Positions 1-8,359 of a stretch of 64,000 bases of DNA are shown piece after piece. The stretch lies in the NCBI GenBank assembly GCA_964437595.1, contig CAYTHO010000019.1, positions 9,932 through 73,931 of the forward strand. Reading direction: 5' to 3'. The number at the start of each line of letters is the position of its first letter. The stretch's first letter is position 1. The DNA comes from DSYU01 sp964437595. Its GTDB lineage: Bacteria; Chloroflexota; Anaerolineae; Anaerolineales; Anaerolineaceae. The notes below the pieces were generated by a model, which was given only the letters and a program-made list of their open reading frames with translations, did not search any database and was not told where the DNA came from. A program made the position numbers and the translations under genes.

Positions 1-491
1 GAGACTTCTAAATCACGTACGTGAATGGCATCGCCGATGTTGGCGAGTTTCGAAACGTCAATGGTAAAGCGTTCGGGCAGGTCTCTCGGCAGAGCTTCAA
101 CTTCAACCTGGGTAATGTTATGCACCAGAACGGCGTTGTAATCTTTCACTGCCGGCGACAGGCCGTGGGTATCGATACGAACCATCGCGCGGATCTTCTC
201 GGTTAGCGAAACAACCTGAAAATCGATGTGCAGGAATGTATTGCGAACATAATCCTTCTGGCGTTCGCGCACCAGGGTAGCATGCTGCTCGCCGTCCAGT
301 TCGATATTAACAATAGTGGACGCAGACAGCCCGGTGAGGACCAGGGATGCTTCGTGCGCATCTAACGAGATCGAGATGGGTTCCACTTTGTGACCGTACA
401 GAACGGCCGGGAGACGACCCTGGCGGCGCAGGGCTTTTACCTGTTTCCCCGTCACATCGCGGCGGGTAGCTTTCAAAACAACATTGTCCAT
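1..491 (-). CDS. rplY: 50S ribosomal protein L25 (Ctc family), 3' end cut by window
   Basis: Binds 5S rRNA in the large ribosomal subunit. The reverse-strand reading from ATG at 491 gives MDNVVLKATRRDVTGKQVKA, followed by the RRQGRLPAVLYGHK segment typical of L25 N-terminal domains. Further on lies the VQHNI/VHNITQVEVEALP region of the longer Ctc-type proteins, which carry a second beta domain (TL5-like). About 163 residues are visible and the C-terminus lies outside the window. AAGGA lies 9 bases before the ATG. The gene has its own promoter (595-623, minus strand), divergent from the lipoprotein gene at 777. The family call is firm; the exact length is unknown. Confidence 0.9.
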   Translation of the reverse strand, partial: MDNVVLKATRRDVTGKQVKALRRQGRLPAVLYGHKVEPISISLDAHEASLVLTGLSASTIVNIELDGEQHATLVRERQKDYVRNTFLHIDFQVVSLTEKIRAMVRIDTHGLSPAVKDYNAVLVHNITQVEVEALPRDLPERFTIDVSKLANIGDAIHVRDLEV

Positions 492-594
492 TGCGTGCTT
501 CCTTTGAGCGCCTCTCACCTCACATAGGAGGTTACCTTCACTCGGTTGGGATAGATTTGGATAAACACCGGGAAATTTCTTCCCGCAGGGAGGG

Positions 595-623
595 ATTTTA
601 GCCTCGAATGCTGATTTCGTCAA
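595..623 (-). promoter_or_regulatory. sigma70-type promoter of rplY
   Basis: On the minus strand a -35 TTGACG (618-623) and a -10 TAAAAT (595-600) are separated by 17 bases, each 5/6 to consensus. Transcription would start near 588, giving a leader of about 97 bases that contains a short CGGGAA/TTCCCG hairpin. Seen directly; activity is inferred. Confidence 0.6.
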
Positions 624-694
624 GATGCGTTCGAAAAAATGGCAGGCCTGGCCAAATTTATGTATCATCCGGCTGTCCAAAAAACCGCTTACCC

Positions 695-723
695 TTGACA
701 ATTCGCCTTGAACGATTGAAAAT
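695..723 (+). promoter_or_regulatory. promoter of lipoprotein gene 777
   Basis: Perfect TTGACA at 695-700, a 17-base spacer, and GAAAAT at 718-723 (4/6). It faces away from the rplY promoter, so the 285-base gap between the two genes holds a divergent promoter pair. Confidence 0.5.
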
Positions 724-776
724 GGAGCGACGCTATATAAGGCCAGGTAACTGGCACAAAAATGGAGGAATCTATC

Positions 777-1457
777 ATGAATAAACTGCAAAAAACCACC
801 CGGTTTATTGCAATTCTGGCACTTGTGCTCATCCTGGCTGGCTGCAGCACCCCGACTGTGGTCATGGAACCGACCGTGGACGTTCCGAAAATCCGTACTG
901 AGTCGGCCCAAACCGTGGTCGCAAAAGTAACGATAGAGGCAGCATTGAATCCTACAGCGACCGCCACCGAAGCCCCGGTGGTTTTTACCGCTACCGCCGA
1001 GCCCAGCCCAACAACTCCGGCGCAGCCCACGGCAACGCTCGTCCCAACCAATACCCCTGTACCCACGCTCGTTCCGCCTACAGGCGGCGGTGGAGTAGTG
1101 TATCCTACGGCCACACGCCGGGCGGGTCCAGACCAGGCGGATTTGCTGTCTCAGACGCCGAAAGATGGCACGAAATTTAACGCAGGCGAGGAGTTTGATG
1201 GCGCCTGGACGTTTAAGAACGTTGGCACCAGCACCTGGAATACGAAGTATTATTATGATTTCGCGGAGCGGGGCACCAACATTGCCAAGACAAACCGCTA
1301 CTATCTGCCTAAGGAAGTCAAGCCCGGTGAATCCATCACGATTTATGCGGATATGGTTGCCCCGGCTTCGACGGGTCGCTATGTAAGCTACTGGCAGCTG
1401 CGCAACGATAATGGTGCTGTATTCTATGGATTCTACATCGTTGTCGATGTGAAGTAG
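777..1457 (+). CDS. lipoprotein with C-terminal NBR1-type Ig-like domain
   Basis: Cell-surface lipoprotein of unknown role, 226 residues. The start at 777 is chosen because GGAGG (764-768) sits 8 bases upstream and the signal peptide MNKLQKTTRF begins there. A hydrophobic stretch ends in the lipobox LAGC (Cys about residue 23). Residues ~60-115 form a Thr/Pro/Ala-rich linker (PTATLVPTNTPVPT). Residues ~120-226 match the NBR1 Ig-like fold: FDGAWTFKNVGTSTWNTKYY, KEVKPGESITIYADMVAP, TGRYVSYWQLRNDNG, FYGFYIVVDV. This domain resembles those in the proteins at 25197 and 26677, but without their extra C-terminal module. The domain is common in Chloroflexota surface lipoproteins and is thought to be a binding or spacer module. 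No ligand can be inferred. Confidence 0.85.
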   Translation: MNKLQKTTRFIAILALVLILAGCSTPTVVMEPTVDVPKIRTESAQTVVAKVTIEAALNPTATATEAPVVFTATAEPSPTTPAQPTATLVPTNTPVPTLVPPTGGGGVVYPTATRRAGPDQADLLSQTPKDGTKFNAGEEFDGAWTFKNVGTSTWNTKYYYDFAERGTNIAKTNRYYLPKEVKPGESITIYADMVAPASTGRYVSYWQLRNDNGAVFYGFYIVVDVK

Positions 1458-1482
1458 CGAACGTTTATCCCTGGTAAAAATG

Positions 1483-1510
1483 AAAGCGCCCGGAACTGCC
1501 GGGCGCTTTT
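1483..1510. terminator. bidirectional terminator
   Basis: AAAGCGCCCGG pairs with CCGGGCGCTTT across a 5-base loop and is T-rich on one side and A-rich on the other. It lies between the converging lipoprotein gene (ends 1457) and sdhD (ends 1527), and can stop both. Confidence 0.8.
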
Positions 1511-1526
1511 AGGTGATGCGGGGAAA

Positions 1527-1907
1527 TTAAAGCGCCATGCCGCGCTGAACGATCACCACCACCAGCCAGATGCCGTAGATGGTGAATACGACCCCGCCGA
1601 TGATGAAGAGGATGTCGATCGTCCGCAGCAGTTTTGCGGATGGGTTCATATCGAGCACGATGCTACGCAGGCCGATCAGCGCGTGGGAGATGACGAAGAT
1701 CAAAAAGAAAACTTCCATCACCGGTACGATAGGATTTGTATAGTAGCGCAGCACATCATTGTAGGTCAGCAGCCCTTCCGGCGCGACCAGGTGATTGACC
1801 ACAAAGTGCACTGCCAGCAGGATGACAATCAGCCCGCCGGCAACCATTTTGTACAGCCAGAGCCAGGTGCCCTCATGCGATTTGGAAACGCGGGATATCT
1901 CAGCCAT
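1527..1907 (-). CDS. sdhD: SdhD-like membrane anchor of the GlpA-SdhBCD complex
   Basis: Small membrane subunit (126 residues, three predicted helices) of the succinate dehydrogenase/fumarate reductase anchor family. Helix 1 contains MVAGGLIVILLAVHFVVNHL with conserved His. Helix 2 ends in SHALIGLRSIVLD, matching the family's HxxxGLRxxxxD heme-ligand/quinone-site pattern. Helix 3 is RTIDILFIIGGVVFTIYGIW. GGAGG precedes the start, 9 bases after sdhC. As last gene of the unit it is followed by the terminator at 1483. It should bind heme b with SdhC and hand electrons to quinone. In this operon the flavoprotein partner is GlpA-like rather than SdhA, so the symbol describes ancestry, not a proven succinate activity. 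Confidence 0.82.
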   Translation of the reverse strand: MAEISRVSKSHEGTWLWLYKMVAGGLIVILLAVHFVVNHLVAPEGLLTYNDVLRYYTNPIVPVMEVFFLIFVISHALIGLRSIVLDMNPSAKLLRTIDILFIIGGVVFTIYGIWLVVVIVQRGMAL

Positions 1908-1916
1908 GCCATCCTC

Positions 1917-2300
1917 CTACGCGCTGAACATTTTGATGCCAAAGAAAACCAGCCCGATCAGCGCCAGGGCCATCATCCCGGCAAAAATTACCTTCTGCTG
2001 CCGGGCGCCAATACCAAAACTGGTCAGGCCAATGCGGATGCCGTTCAAACCGTGAATCAAGCCGCCGGCGATGACAAACATTTCAGCGACTTTGATCACC
2101 GGGGTATGGGCAAACTTGATAAAGTTATCGTAAGCTTCTTGCCCAATTGCCATCTGACCCAGGGCGATCAGGTGGATGAACAGGTACAGCGTCAGTCCCA
2201 GCGCGGTAATCCGGTTGAGAATAAAGGCCCAGGTGCTGATGCTACGGTTGCGCGGGTCGAACCAGCGCCAGAATTTTGTTGGAGAAGGAGCATTGCTCAT
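1917..2300 (-). CDS. sdhC: SdhC-like cytochrome b membrane anchor
   Basis: 127-residue three-helix protein. The N-terminus has the SdhC signature region SISTWAFILNRITALGLTLY followed by FIHLIALG. Helix 2 has AEMFVIAGGLIHGLNGIRIG, whose HGLNGIR is the family's heme-His motif. Helix 3 (VIFAGMMALALIGLVFFGIK) closes the bundle. GGAGG precedes ATG and the gene begins 9 bases after the sdhB stop, so the three sdh-like genes are read from one message with glpA. With SdhD it forms the quinone-reducing membrane part. Family assignment is secure; the physiological donor is the open point. Confidence 0.85.
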   Translation of the reverse strand: MSNAPSPTKFWRWFDPRNRSISTWAFILNRITALGLTLYLFIHLIALGQMAIGQEAYDNFIKFAHTPVIKVAEMFVIAGGLIHGLNGIRIGLTSFGIGARQQKVIFAGMMALALIGLVFFGIKMFSA

Positions 2301-2309
2301 CGTTTCCTC

Positions 2310-3044
2310 CTAGCGGCGCCCAAATAATTTTCCAATGCGCCAGCTCACCACCCGCCGGCGCAGGTTCATGATCCGCCAGGCCGGGTCGACGTTCGAGGGG
2401 CACACCGCAGTGCACTCGTAAGCGCTGTGACAGCGCCAGGCGCCGTTGGCGTGATCGGCATGATCCAGCAGTCTTTGCGTCTGCGGAAGATTTTGAACCA
2501 GGCCCTGCTGGATGCCAGCCAGCACCGCCGGACCGACATATTCCGGCGTGGTCAGGGCAATCGGGCAGGCGCTGATGCAGCAGCCGCACTCGATGCAGTC
2601 GACCAGGCGCTCATATTCTTTATCGTCTTGAGTGGTTTTTTCGTACCCTAATTTCGCATCATCCAGGTCGGCTACCTGGTGAAAGCGGGCTTCGTCCAGG
2701 CGCAGGTAAAGGTCGCTCATATCTACGACCAGGTCGCTGACCACCGGGAAGTTGCGCAGCGGCTCGACCCGCAGCGTGCCGCCGTCATGCGTGACCGAAC
2801 GGATGGTGGTGATGCAGGTCAGTTTTTCCACACCATTGACGCGCATGCCGCATGCCCCGCAGGTAGAATGGTGGCATGCATGCCGGAAGGCCAGGGTGCG
2901 GTCGTGGAAGGCCCACACGCGCTCAATGCCGTCCAGCACATACTCATCTGGGTCAACTTCCAGTTTGAAGGACTGCGTGTGCGGTTTTTCGTTTCCCTTC
3001 TGGCGGGTAATCACGAAAGTAACGTTCCATTTTTCGGTGCTCAT
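2310..3044 (-). CDS. sdhB: SdhB-like iron-sulfur subunit paired with GlpA
   Basis: 244 residues. The start at 3044 is set by its ATG overlapping the glpA TGA (ATGA, 3041-3044), a mark of translational coupling. The N-terminal plant-ferredoxin-like domain carries CHHSTCGACGMRVNG plus a later Cys (CITTI) for a [2Fe-2S] cluster. The C-terminal domain carries CIECGCCISACP for [4Fe-4S] and CHSAYECTAVCP for [3Fe-4S]. The last spacing (C-x5-C-x3-CP) matches the SdhB third cluster. The three clusters form the normal electron wire from flavin to quinone. No SdhA gene is in the operon; the upstream flavoprotein is of the glycerol-3-phosphate dehydrogenase family, so the likely job is to accept electrons from GlpA. 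Confidence 0.88.
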   Translation of the reverse strand: MSTEKWNVTFVITRQKGNEKPHTQSFKLEVDPDEYVLDGIERVWAFHDRTLAFRHACHHSTCGACGMRVNGVEKLTCITTIRSVTHDGGTLRVEPLRNFPVVSDLVVDMSDLYLRLDEARFHQVADLDDAKLGYEKTTQDDKEYERLVDCIECGCCISACPIALTTPEYVGPAVLAGIQQGLVQNLPQTQRLLDHADHANGAWRCHSAYECTAVCPSNVDPAWRIMNLRRRVVSWRIGKLFGRR

Positions 3045-4213
3045 TGTTCCCTCCGGTAGTATGCCCGGTAGGAGTCCAGCACAACCTCTTTGGTGGTGCA
3101 GACCGCGTTGACCGCCAGTTTCTGGCAAACCACATCGACGGTGGTTTCGGCCATAGCGCGGCAGGTAGTTGCTTTTCCGCCGGTAATGGTGACCATTCCA
3201 TCGATATTGTCCACTTCTTTGTGATCGAAGCACTTAAAGGTGCGCGCCATGGAACGACCGCCCGCGCTGCTGCCGACCAGCGGTCGGGCCGACATCCAGA
3301 TGCCGCGCTTGTTGGTTTTGGCAATATCCGGTATCAGTTCCACAGCGCACTGCTGCATGGCGTCCACCTGGTCTTGATATACCGGGATGTAGTCGACATC
3401 GGTGACTTCAAAAGAGGTGGTGCCGATGCACATCATGCGCCGCTGCGGGATGATGATATCGCCATCTCCAGCGGGGGCCAGGCGGTTGATCACGTGATTG
3501 ATCAGGCGCTGGTCATAGGCGACCATGACACCCGGGGTGGGGGTCACTGAAACCGATGCGCGGGCCATGCTGGTGATTTGCCCTGCCCAGGCGCCGGTGG
3601 CGTTGATAACGATGTCGCCGCGCAGCTCGTAAATTTTGTTTGTCGTGCGGTCCATCACTTTTACGCCAACCACGTCCCCTGTGCCGTTCAATAGCAGTTC
3701 CTCTACCTGGTGAAAGGTACGGAAGGCGGCGCCATTTTTCCTGGCGGATGCGGCAAAAGCCAGCGCCAGGCGCAGCGGGTCGAATGCACCATCGGGGGCA
3801 GAGTAGGCAGCCAGGATGCGCGGGCTGTAGTGCGGTTCGATGCGCAGCAGCTCTTTTACTGGCACGTTTTCAATTTCGATGCCGCATTCCTGCGCTCCCT
3901 GCTCGAACAGCGGGGCATATTCCAGGTCGCGCTCGTTGAGGGCAACAAAATATCCTCCATTGAACTCAATGCACTGCTTGGCAATCTTTCGCAGCAGGAT
4001 ATTCTCCTGGATGCACTCGACCGCCGACTCTTTATCTTTCACGCAGTAGCGCCCGCCGCTGTGCAGCAGCCCATGGGTGCGGCCCGAGGTCCCCGAGGCA
4101 ATTTCCCCGCGTTCCAGCACCGTTGCCTGGAAGCCGCGCAGCGCCAGGTCATGCGCGATGGCACAGCCGGTAAATCCGGCGCCAATGACGATGGCATGCG
4201 GTTTATCTTTCAT
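3041..4213 (-). CDS. glpA: GlpA-type FAD glycerol-3-phosphate dehydrogenase lacking the C-terminal domain
   Basis: Oxidises sn-glycerol-3-phosphate to dihydroxyacetone phosphate with FAD. 390 residues. The Rossmann motif GAGFTGCAIAHDLALRG sits at ~10-26, then SGTSGRTHGLLHSGGRY, a close match to the region around the E. coli GlpA SGRNHGLLHSGARY segment. PDGAFDPLRL, INATGAWAGQI and TITGGKATTCRAMAE follow in GlpA order. The protein ends near residue 390, just after the part aligning with E. coli GlpA PCTTADLALPG. The roughly 150-residue C-terminal BFD-like iron-sulfur domain of the 542-residue enterobacterial GlpA is absent. GlpB and GlpC are also absent; SdhBCD-like genes follow with a 4-base overlap. 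A second, more distant possibility is another 2-hydroxy-acid dehydrogenase, but glpK upstream supports glycerol phosphate. Confidence 0.85.
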   Translation of the reverse strand: MKDKPHAIVIGAGFTGCAIAHDLALRGFQATVLERGEIASGTSGRTHGLLHSGGRYCVKDKESAVECIQENILLRKIAKQCIEFNGGYFVALNERDLEYAPLFEQGAQECGIEIENVPVKELLRIEPHYSPRILAAYSAPDGAFDPLRLALAFAASARKNGAAFRTFHQVEELLLNGTGDVVGVKVMDRTTNKIYELRGDIVINATGAWAGQITSMARASVSVTPTPGVMVAYDQRLINHVINRLAPAGDGDIIIPQRRMMCIGTTSFEVTDVDYIPVYQDQVDAMQQCAVELIPDIAKTNKRGIWMSARPLVGSSAGGRSMARTFKCFDHKEVDNIDGMVTITGGKATTCRAMAETTVDVVCQKLAVNAVCTTKEVVLDSYRAYYRREQ

Positions 4214-4248
4214 AAATATTCCCTTTAGTATCAGAAATACTTTGTGAA

Positions 4249-4276
4249 ATTATACACAAGAAAAATGACCTGGCCA
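4249..4276 (-). promoter_or_regulatory. candidate promoter of glpA-sdhBCD
   Basis: On the minus strand TATAAT (4249-4254) lies 16 bases from TGGCCA (4271-4276, 4/6 to TTGACA). The -35 overlaps the downstream arm of the terminator hairpin that follows glpK. It would start transcription about 29 bases before the glpA ATG. Confidence 0.45.
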
Positions 4277-4292
4277 GTTAATCAAGGCCAGG
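4269..4292 (-). terminator. terminator after glpK
   Basis: Minus-strand CCTGGCC, 10-base loop, GGCCAGG, then TCATTTTTCTT. It sits 3 bases past the glpK stop and separates glpK from glpA-sdhBCD. Confidence 0.6.
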
Positions 4293-4295
4293 AGA

Positions 4296-5795
<1,500 letters not shown>

Positions 5796-5916
5796 CTCTG
5801 CCTCCCTGCTGTTGCGTTTCCGTTTCGATCCGGGAATGTTTATGCAGGCAGGCCAATGCAGCAGAACTGCTGGCCTGTATGCGAAAGGGATACTATTAAA
5901 CCGGATGCCTGGAGAT

Positions 5917-5936
5917 ATTATACAGATATTTATCTG
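5917..5936 (-). promoter_or_regulatory. glpK -10 box with adjacent palindromic operator
   Basis: Minus-strand TATAAT at 5917-5922 is directly followed upstream by the dyad CAGATA-TT-TATCTG at 5923-5936, in the -10/-35 spacer. No good -35 is visible (TTAGTG at 17 bases). Transcription would begin about 115 bases before the GTG. The dyad is a plausible operator, but no cognate regulator is encoded next door. Confidence 0.4.
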
Positions 5937-6076
5937 ATACACTAAACGTTCCACCAACTTAGCCAAAAGCAGTTTGCCCAAGGCCGGTTCCCCCGTGGGA
6001 CGGAAGTGCTGGTGGTCCCTTACGGCGGAATCACGTATCCAGATATGGGGTGAAGGCAGTAGGGCAAGGCCCCGGC

Positions 6077-7084
6077 TTACGGTTGAGGCGTTTGTGAGCG
6101 CACTGCATCTTGCGTGGCGAGCAGGTTATCCTGCGTGCCTGGGATGAGCAGATTGGCGAACCCGGTCATGGTCATGCTGCTGTAAACCTCACGGCGTGTT
6201 AAGAAGTATAACTGCCGGGTTGTGTGCGTATTGAGAATGTCTATTCCAACGCCCGATTCATATCCCATTTGCGCGGCGAGATCCTTGATTTCCTGATTGG
6301 CTTCACCATAGGGGTACGAAAAAGAACGCACCTTGATGCCCAGTTTCTTTTCCAGATCCACTTTGGATTGTCTCATCTCGTTGCCCGCACCCAGCTTTGT
6401 TTTCTTCAGACTGGTATGGGTTACGCTGTGACTGCCAATTTCCCAACCGGCGGCAATCAATTCTGTGAGGGCATCTTCCTGCATATACCCGTAGGATTTG
6501 TCGGTGCCCAGCGTGCCGGTGATGATGTAAACGGTGGCGGTAAAGCCTAACTCGCTCAAGATGGGGAAGGCATTTTCGTAGGTATCCAGGTAGCCATCAT
6601 CAAAAGTAATCGCCACGGGCTTCTGGGGCAACGTACCGCCGCCGCGGATTACATCCGCCACCTGCGAAACGGTCACTGCCTGATAGCCTTCCTTCTTCAA
6701 CCATTCCATTTGCTCGCGGAAGACCTGGGGCGTCACGCGGTATTGTGCGGACCCTTCTTCGCTGACGCGGTGATAGAGTAAGATGGGCATCACGACCTTT
6801 CCGGCGAGAAAGGTGGCGCCCGCGGCGGTGGCGGTAAACGATGCGGTAGGCGCTGGAAGCGTGGCGATTGGGGCAGGGGTTTGTGGCTCTGCTGACGGCT
6901 GCGGGGCAGGCGGCTGAGAATGGGTAGGTTGTATGGTCAGCGTTGGCTGCAAGATGGGATCGTTTGTGGCGATCGTGCTGCTGTTAGCTGCTCCCTGGCA
7001 TGCACTGAGTAGAATGGTGGCAAGCAGGATGACTGAGAGCCATCCCATCTGCCCGTGGATGTGTCTGGTCGGCGCTGGCGTCAT
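6077..7084 (-). CDS. polysaccharide deacetylase lipoprotein (CE4, NodB domain)
   Basis: 335 residues. The N-terminal helix MGWLSVILLATILLSACQG ends in a lipobox (LSAC), so the protein is exported and lipid-anchored. Residues ~35-90 are a Pro/Thr/Ala linker. The catalytic NodB domain follows: PILLYHRVS, then TFDDGY (motif 1, general base Asp and metal Asp), SHSVTH (motif 2, metal His pair), RSFSYPYGE (motif 3). It should remove acetyl groups from N-acetylglucosamine-containing glycans, either cell wall or external polymer. It ends 7 bases... before the MEMO gene's stop side, that is, both run on the minus strand with only 7 bases between them, and may be cotranscribed with it. Confidence 0.88.
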   Translation of the reverse strand: MTPAPTRHIHGQMGWLSVILLATILLSACQGAANSSTIATNDPILQPTLTIQPTHSQPPAPQPSAEPQTPAPIATLPAPTASFTATAAGATFLAGKVVMPILLYHRVSEEGSAQYRVTPQVFREQMEWLKKEGYQAVTVSQVADVIRGGGTLPQKPVAITFDDGYLDTYENAFPILSELGFTATVYIITGTLGTDKSYGYMQEDALTELIAAGWEIGSHSVTHTSLKKTKLGAGNEMRQSKVDLEKKLGIKVRSFSYPYGEANQEIKDLAAQMGYESGVGIDILNTHTTRQLYFLTRREVYSSMTMTGFANLLIPGTQDNLLATQDAVRSQTPQP

Positions 7085-7091
7085 TCGAAAT

Positions 7092-8315
7092 TTATTGGAG
7101 CGTTACCCCGCAGATAGTGACTACCGAGGTATTGGCCTGATCTGCCGGGCAGACGGCGTAACCGTGGTTGAGTCCTTTAAGCGGGGCCAGCAGGCGCAGC
7201 GTGAGGTAAATCGGGGAAACGCCGCAGATATTGTTGCGGTCCTGCACGCGGCGAATGGCATCATAGAAACCTTCCGCATCGCCCTGGCACATTGTCCGGA
7301 TCAATTCGTCATCCGCGCTTTTTAGTGATATTAATTTGCCGGGGTCGACCGGATCAGTGTCAAAGGCCGGTCCCACGTGAGCCAGGTCGCCAGCCGCTAC
7401 CACAATGGTCCTGCGCCCCTGAATCTTTTCACGCAGCGTATTCACAAATTCATTCAGGCGCGCACTGATGTCGCTGCTGTCTGCCGGGTCGAAAGATCCG
7501 GTCAGGATGGGCACGACCTGGATTGGCTGGCCTTCACGAATATGGTGCATCCAAACCGCAGCCAGTTCGATGGAATGCTCGCGGCGGTGGTGCAGTTCCC
7601 CGGCGAAGGCCTCTTTCTCGCCCACCACGGCTGCCAGCGCATCAACGATGGTGGTATCAGTGGGAAGCACACCGTAGGGCGTGGCATAATTCTGGCGGGT
7701 GAGCGTGAAAGGCCGCCCTTCACTGAAATGGTCGGTGCCAAAGATGACTGCCAGATCGGCCTTGCGCACGGACTCTGCGGCTTGCCCCCAAACCTGTGCA
7801 TACACCGGTCCGCCGCGCTCGTAGTCGATATGCGGGCTGATGATCCCTCGGACACTGCCATTCGCCCTACCGTTACCGTTTTGGCCAGGGGGATTCGCAT
7901 GTTGCAGGTAACCCTGCAAGACAGCGCTTAACTCCGCGGGTTCTTTTGGATACGAAAGCCCCGCGCTGGCAGGCGGGCGGAAGGCGGCCCGGCGGAACTG
8001 AGCCTGCGCCGCAGCCCGCGCCTTGCGCGAGCGGTTATTTTCCAGCAGCAGGGCATCATCCAGCGCGATAAGGAACTCCTCGATGCGCTGGGTAGAAAGA
8101 AACAACCCGTAGCGTATGGCTAACGCAGCCCGCAGGGTAGCCGGGCTGCGCGAGCCATCGCATAATGCCAGGGCCGGGATCATCGGCTGGGGGATGAGAA
8201 TGGTGCGGTCGGTCAGCAGCAGCGGATCACGCAACAGCAGGTAGGCCTCACCTTCGTAGTTGACCACCTGGGTATCCACCAGGCGCAGGCGGGGGAATTC
8301 AATGTCTGGGCTCAT
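7092..8315 (-). CDS. AmmeMemoRadiSam system protein B (MEMO family) with N-terminal extension
   Basis: 407 residues. The C-terminal ~270 residues are a MEMO domain: GIISPHIDYERGGPVYAQVW, VIFGTDHF, REHSIELAAVWMHH, VPILTGSF and VVAAGDLAHVGPAFD. These supply the His/Asp metal site of this dioxygenase-like fold. Bacterial and archaeal members are often encoded with AMMECR1 and a radical SAM protein, but neither partner lies in this window. Residues ~1-110 are extra and look like a small helical domain (LAIRYGLFLSTQRIEEFLIALDDALLL). The biochemical role of the family is not settled. There is no Shine-Dalgarno; a TATGAT box lies 9 bases before the ATG (leaderless candidate). Confidence 0.85.
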   Translation of the reverse strand: MSPDIEFPRLRLVDTQVVNYEGEAYLLLRDPLLLTDRTILIPQPMIPALALCDGSRSPATLRAALAIRYGLFLSTQRIEEFLIALDDALLLENNRSRKARAAAQAQFRRAAFRPPASAGLSYPKEPAELSAVLQGYLQHANPPGQNGNGRANGSVRGIISPHIDYERGGPVYAQVWGQAAESVRKADLAVIFGTDHFSEGRPFTLTRQNYATPYGVLPTDTTIVDALAAVVGEKEAFAGELHHRREHSIELAAVWMHHIREGQPIQVVPILTGSFDPADSSDISARLNEFVNTLREKIQGRRTIVVAAGDLAHVGPAFDTDPVDPGKLISLKSADDELIRTMCQGDAEGFYDAIRRVQDRNNICGVSPIYLTLRLLAPLKGLNHGYAVCPADQANTSVVTICGVTLQ

Positions 8316-8324
8316 TAATCAAGA

Positions 8325-8330
8325 ATCATA
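8325..8330 (-). promoter_or_regulatory. -10 box 9 bases before the MEMO start
   Basis: Minus-strand TATGAT (5/6) at 8325-8330 with ATG at 8315. No ribosome binding site is present. A 12-base direct repeat TCATTAATCAAG occurs at 8312-8323 and 8331-8342, flanking the box. Predicted leader is 0-3 bases. Confidence 0.35.
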
Positions 8331-8359
8331 TCATTAATCAAGCCCGAATAGAATTCTCC

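Noticed and set aside
1527..3044. Calling the cluster a plain succinate dehydrogenase
   Set aside because: The flavoprotein gene that overlaps sdhB is GlpA-type, not SdhA, and no other flavoprotein gene is in the unit.
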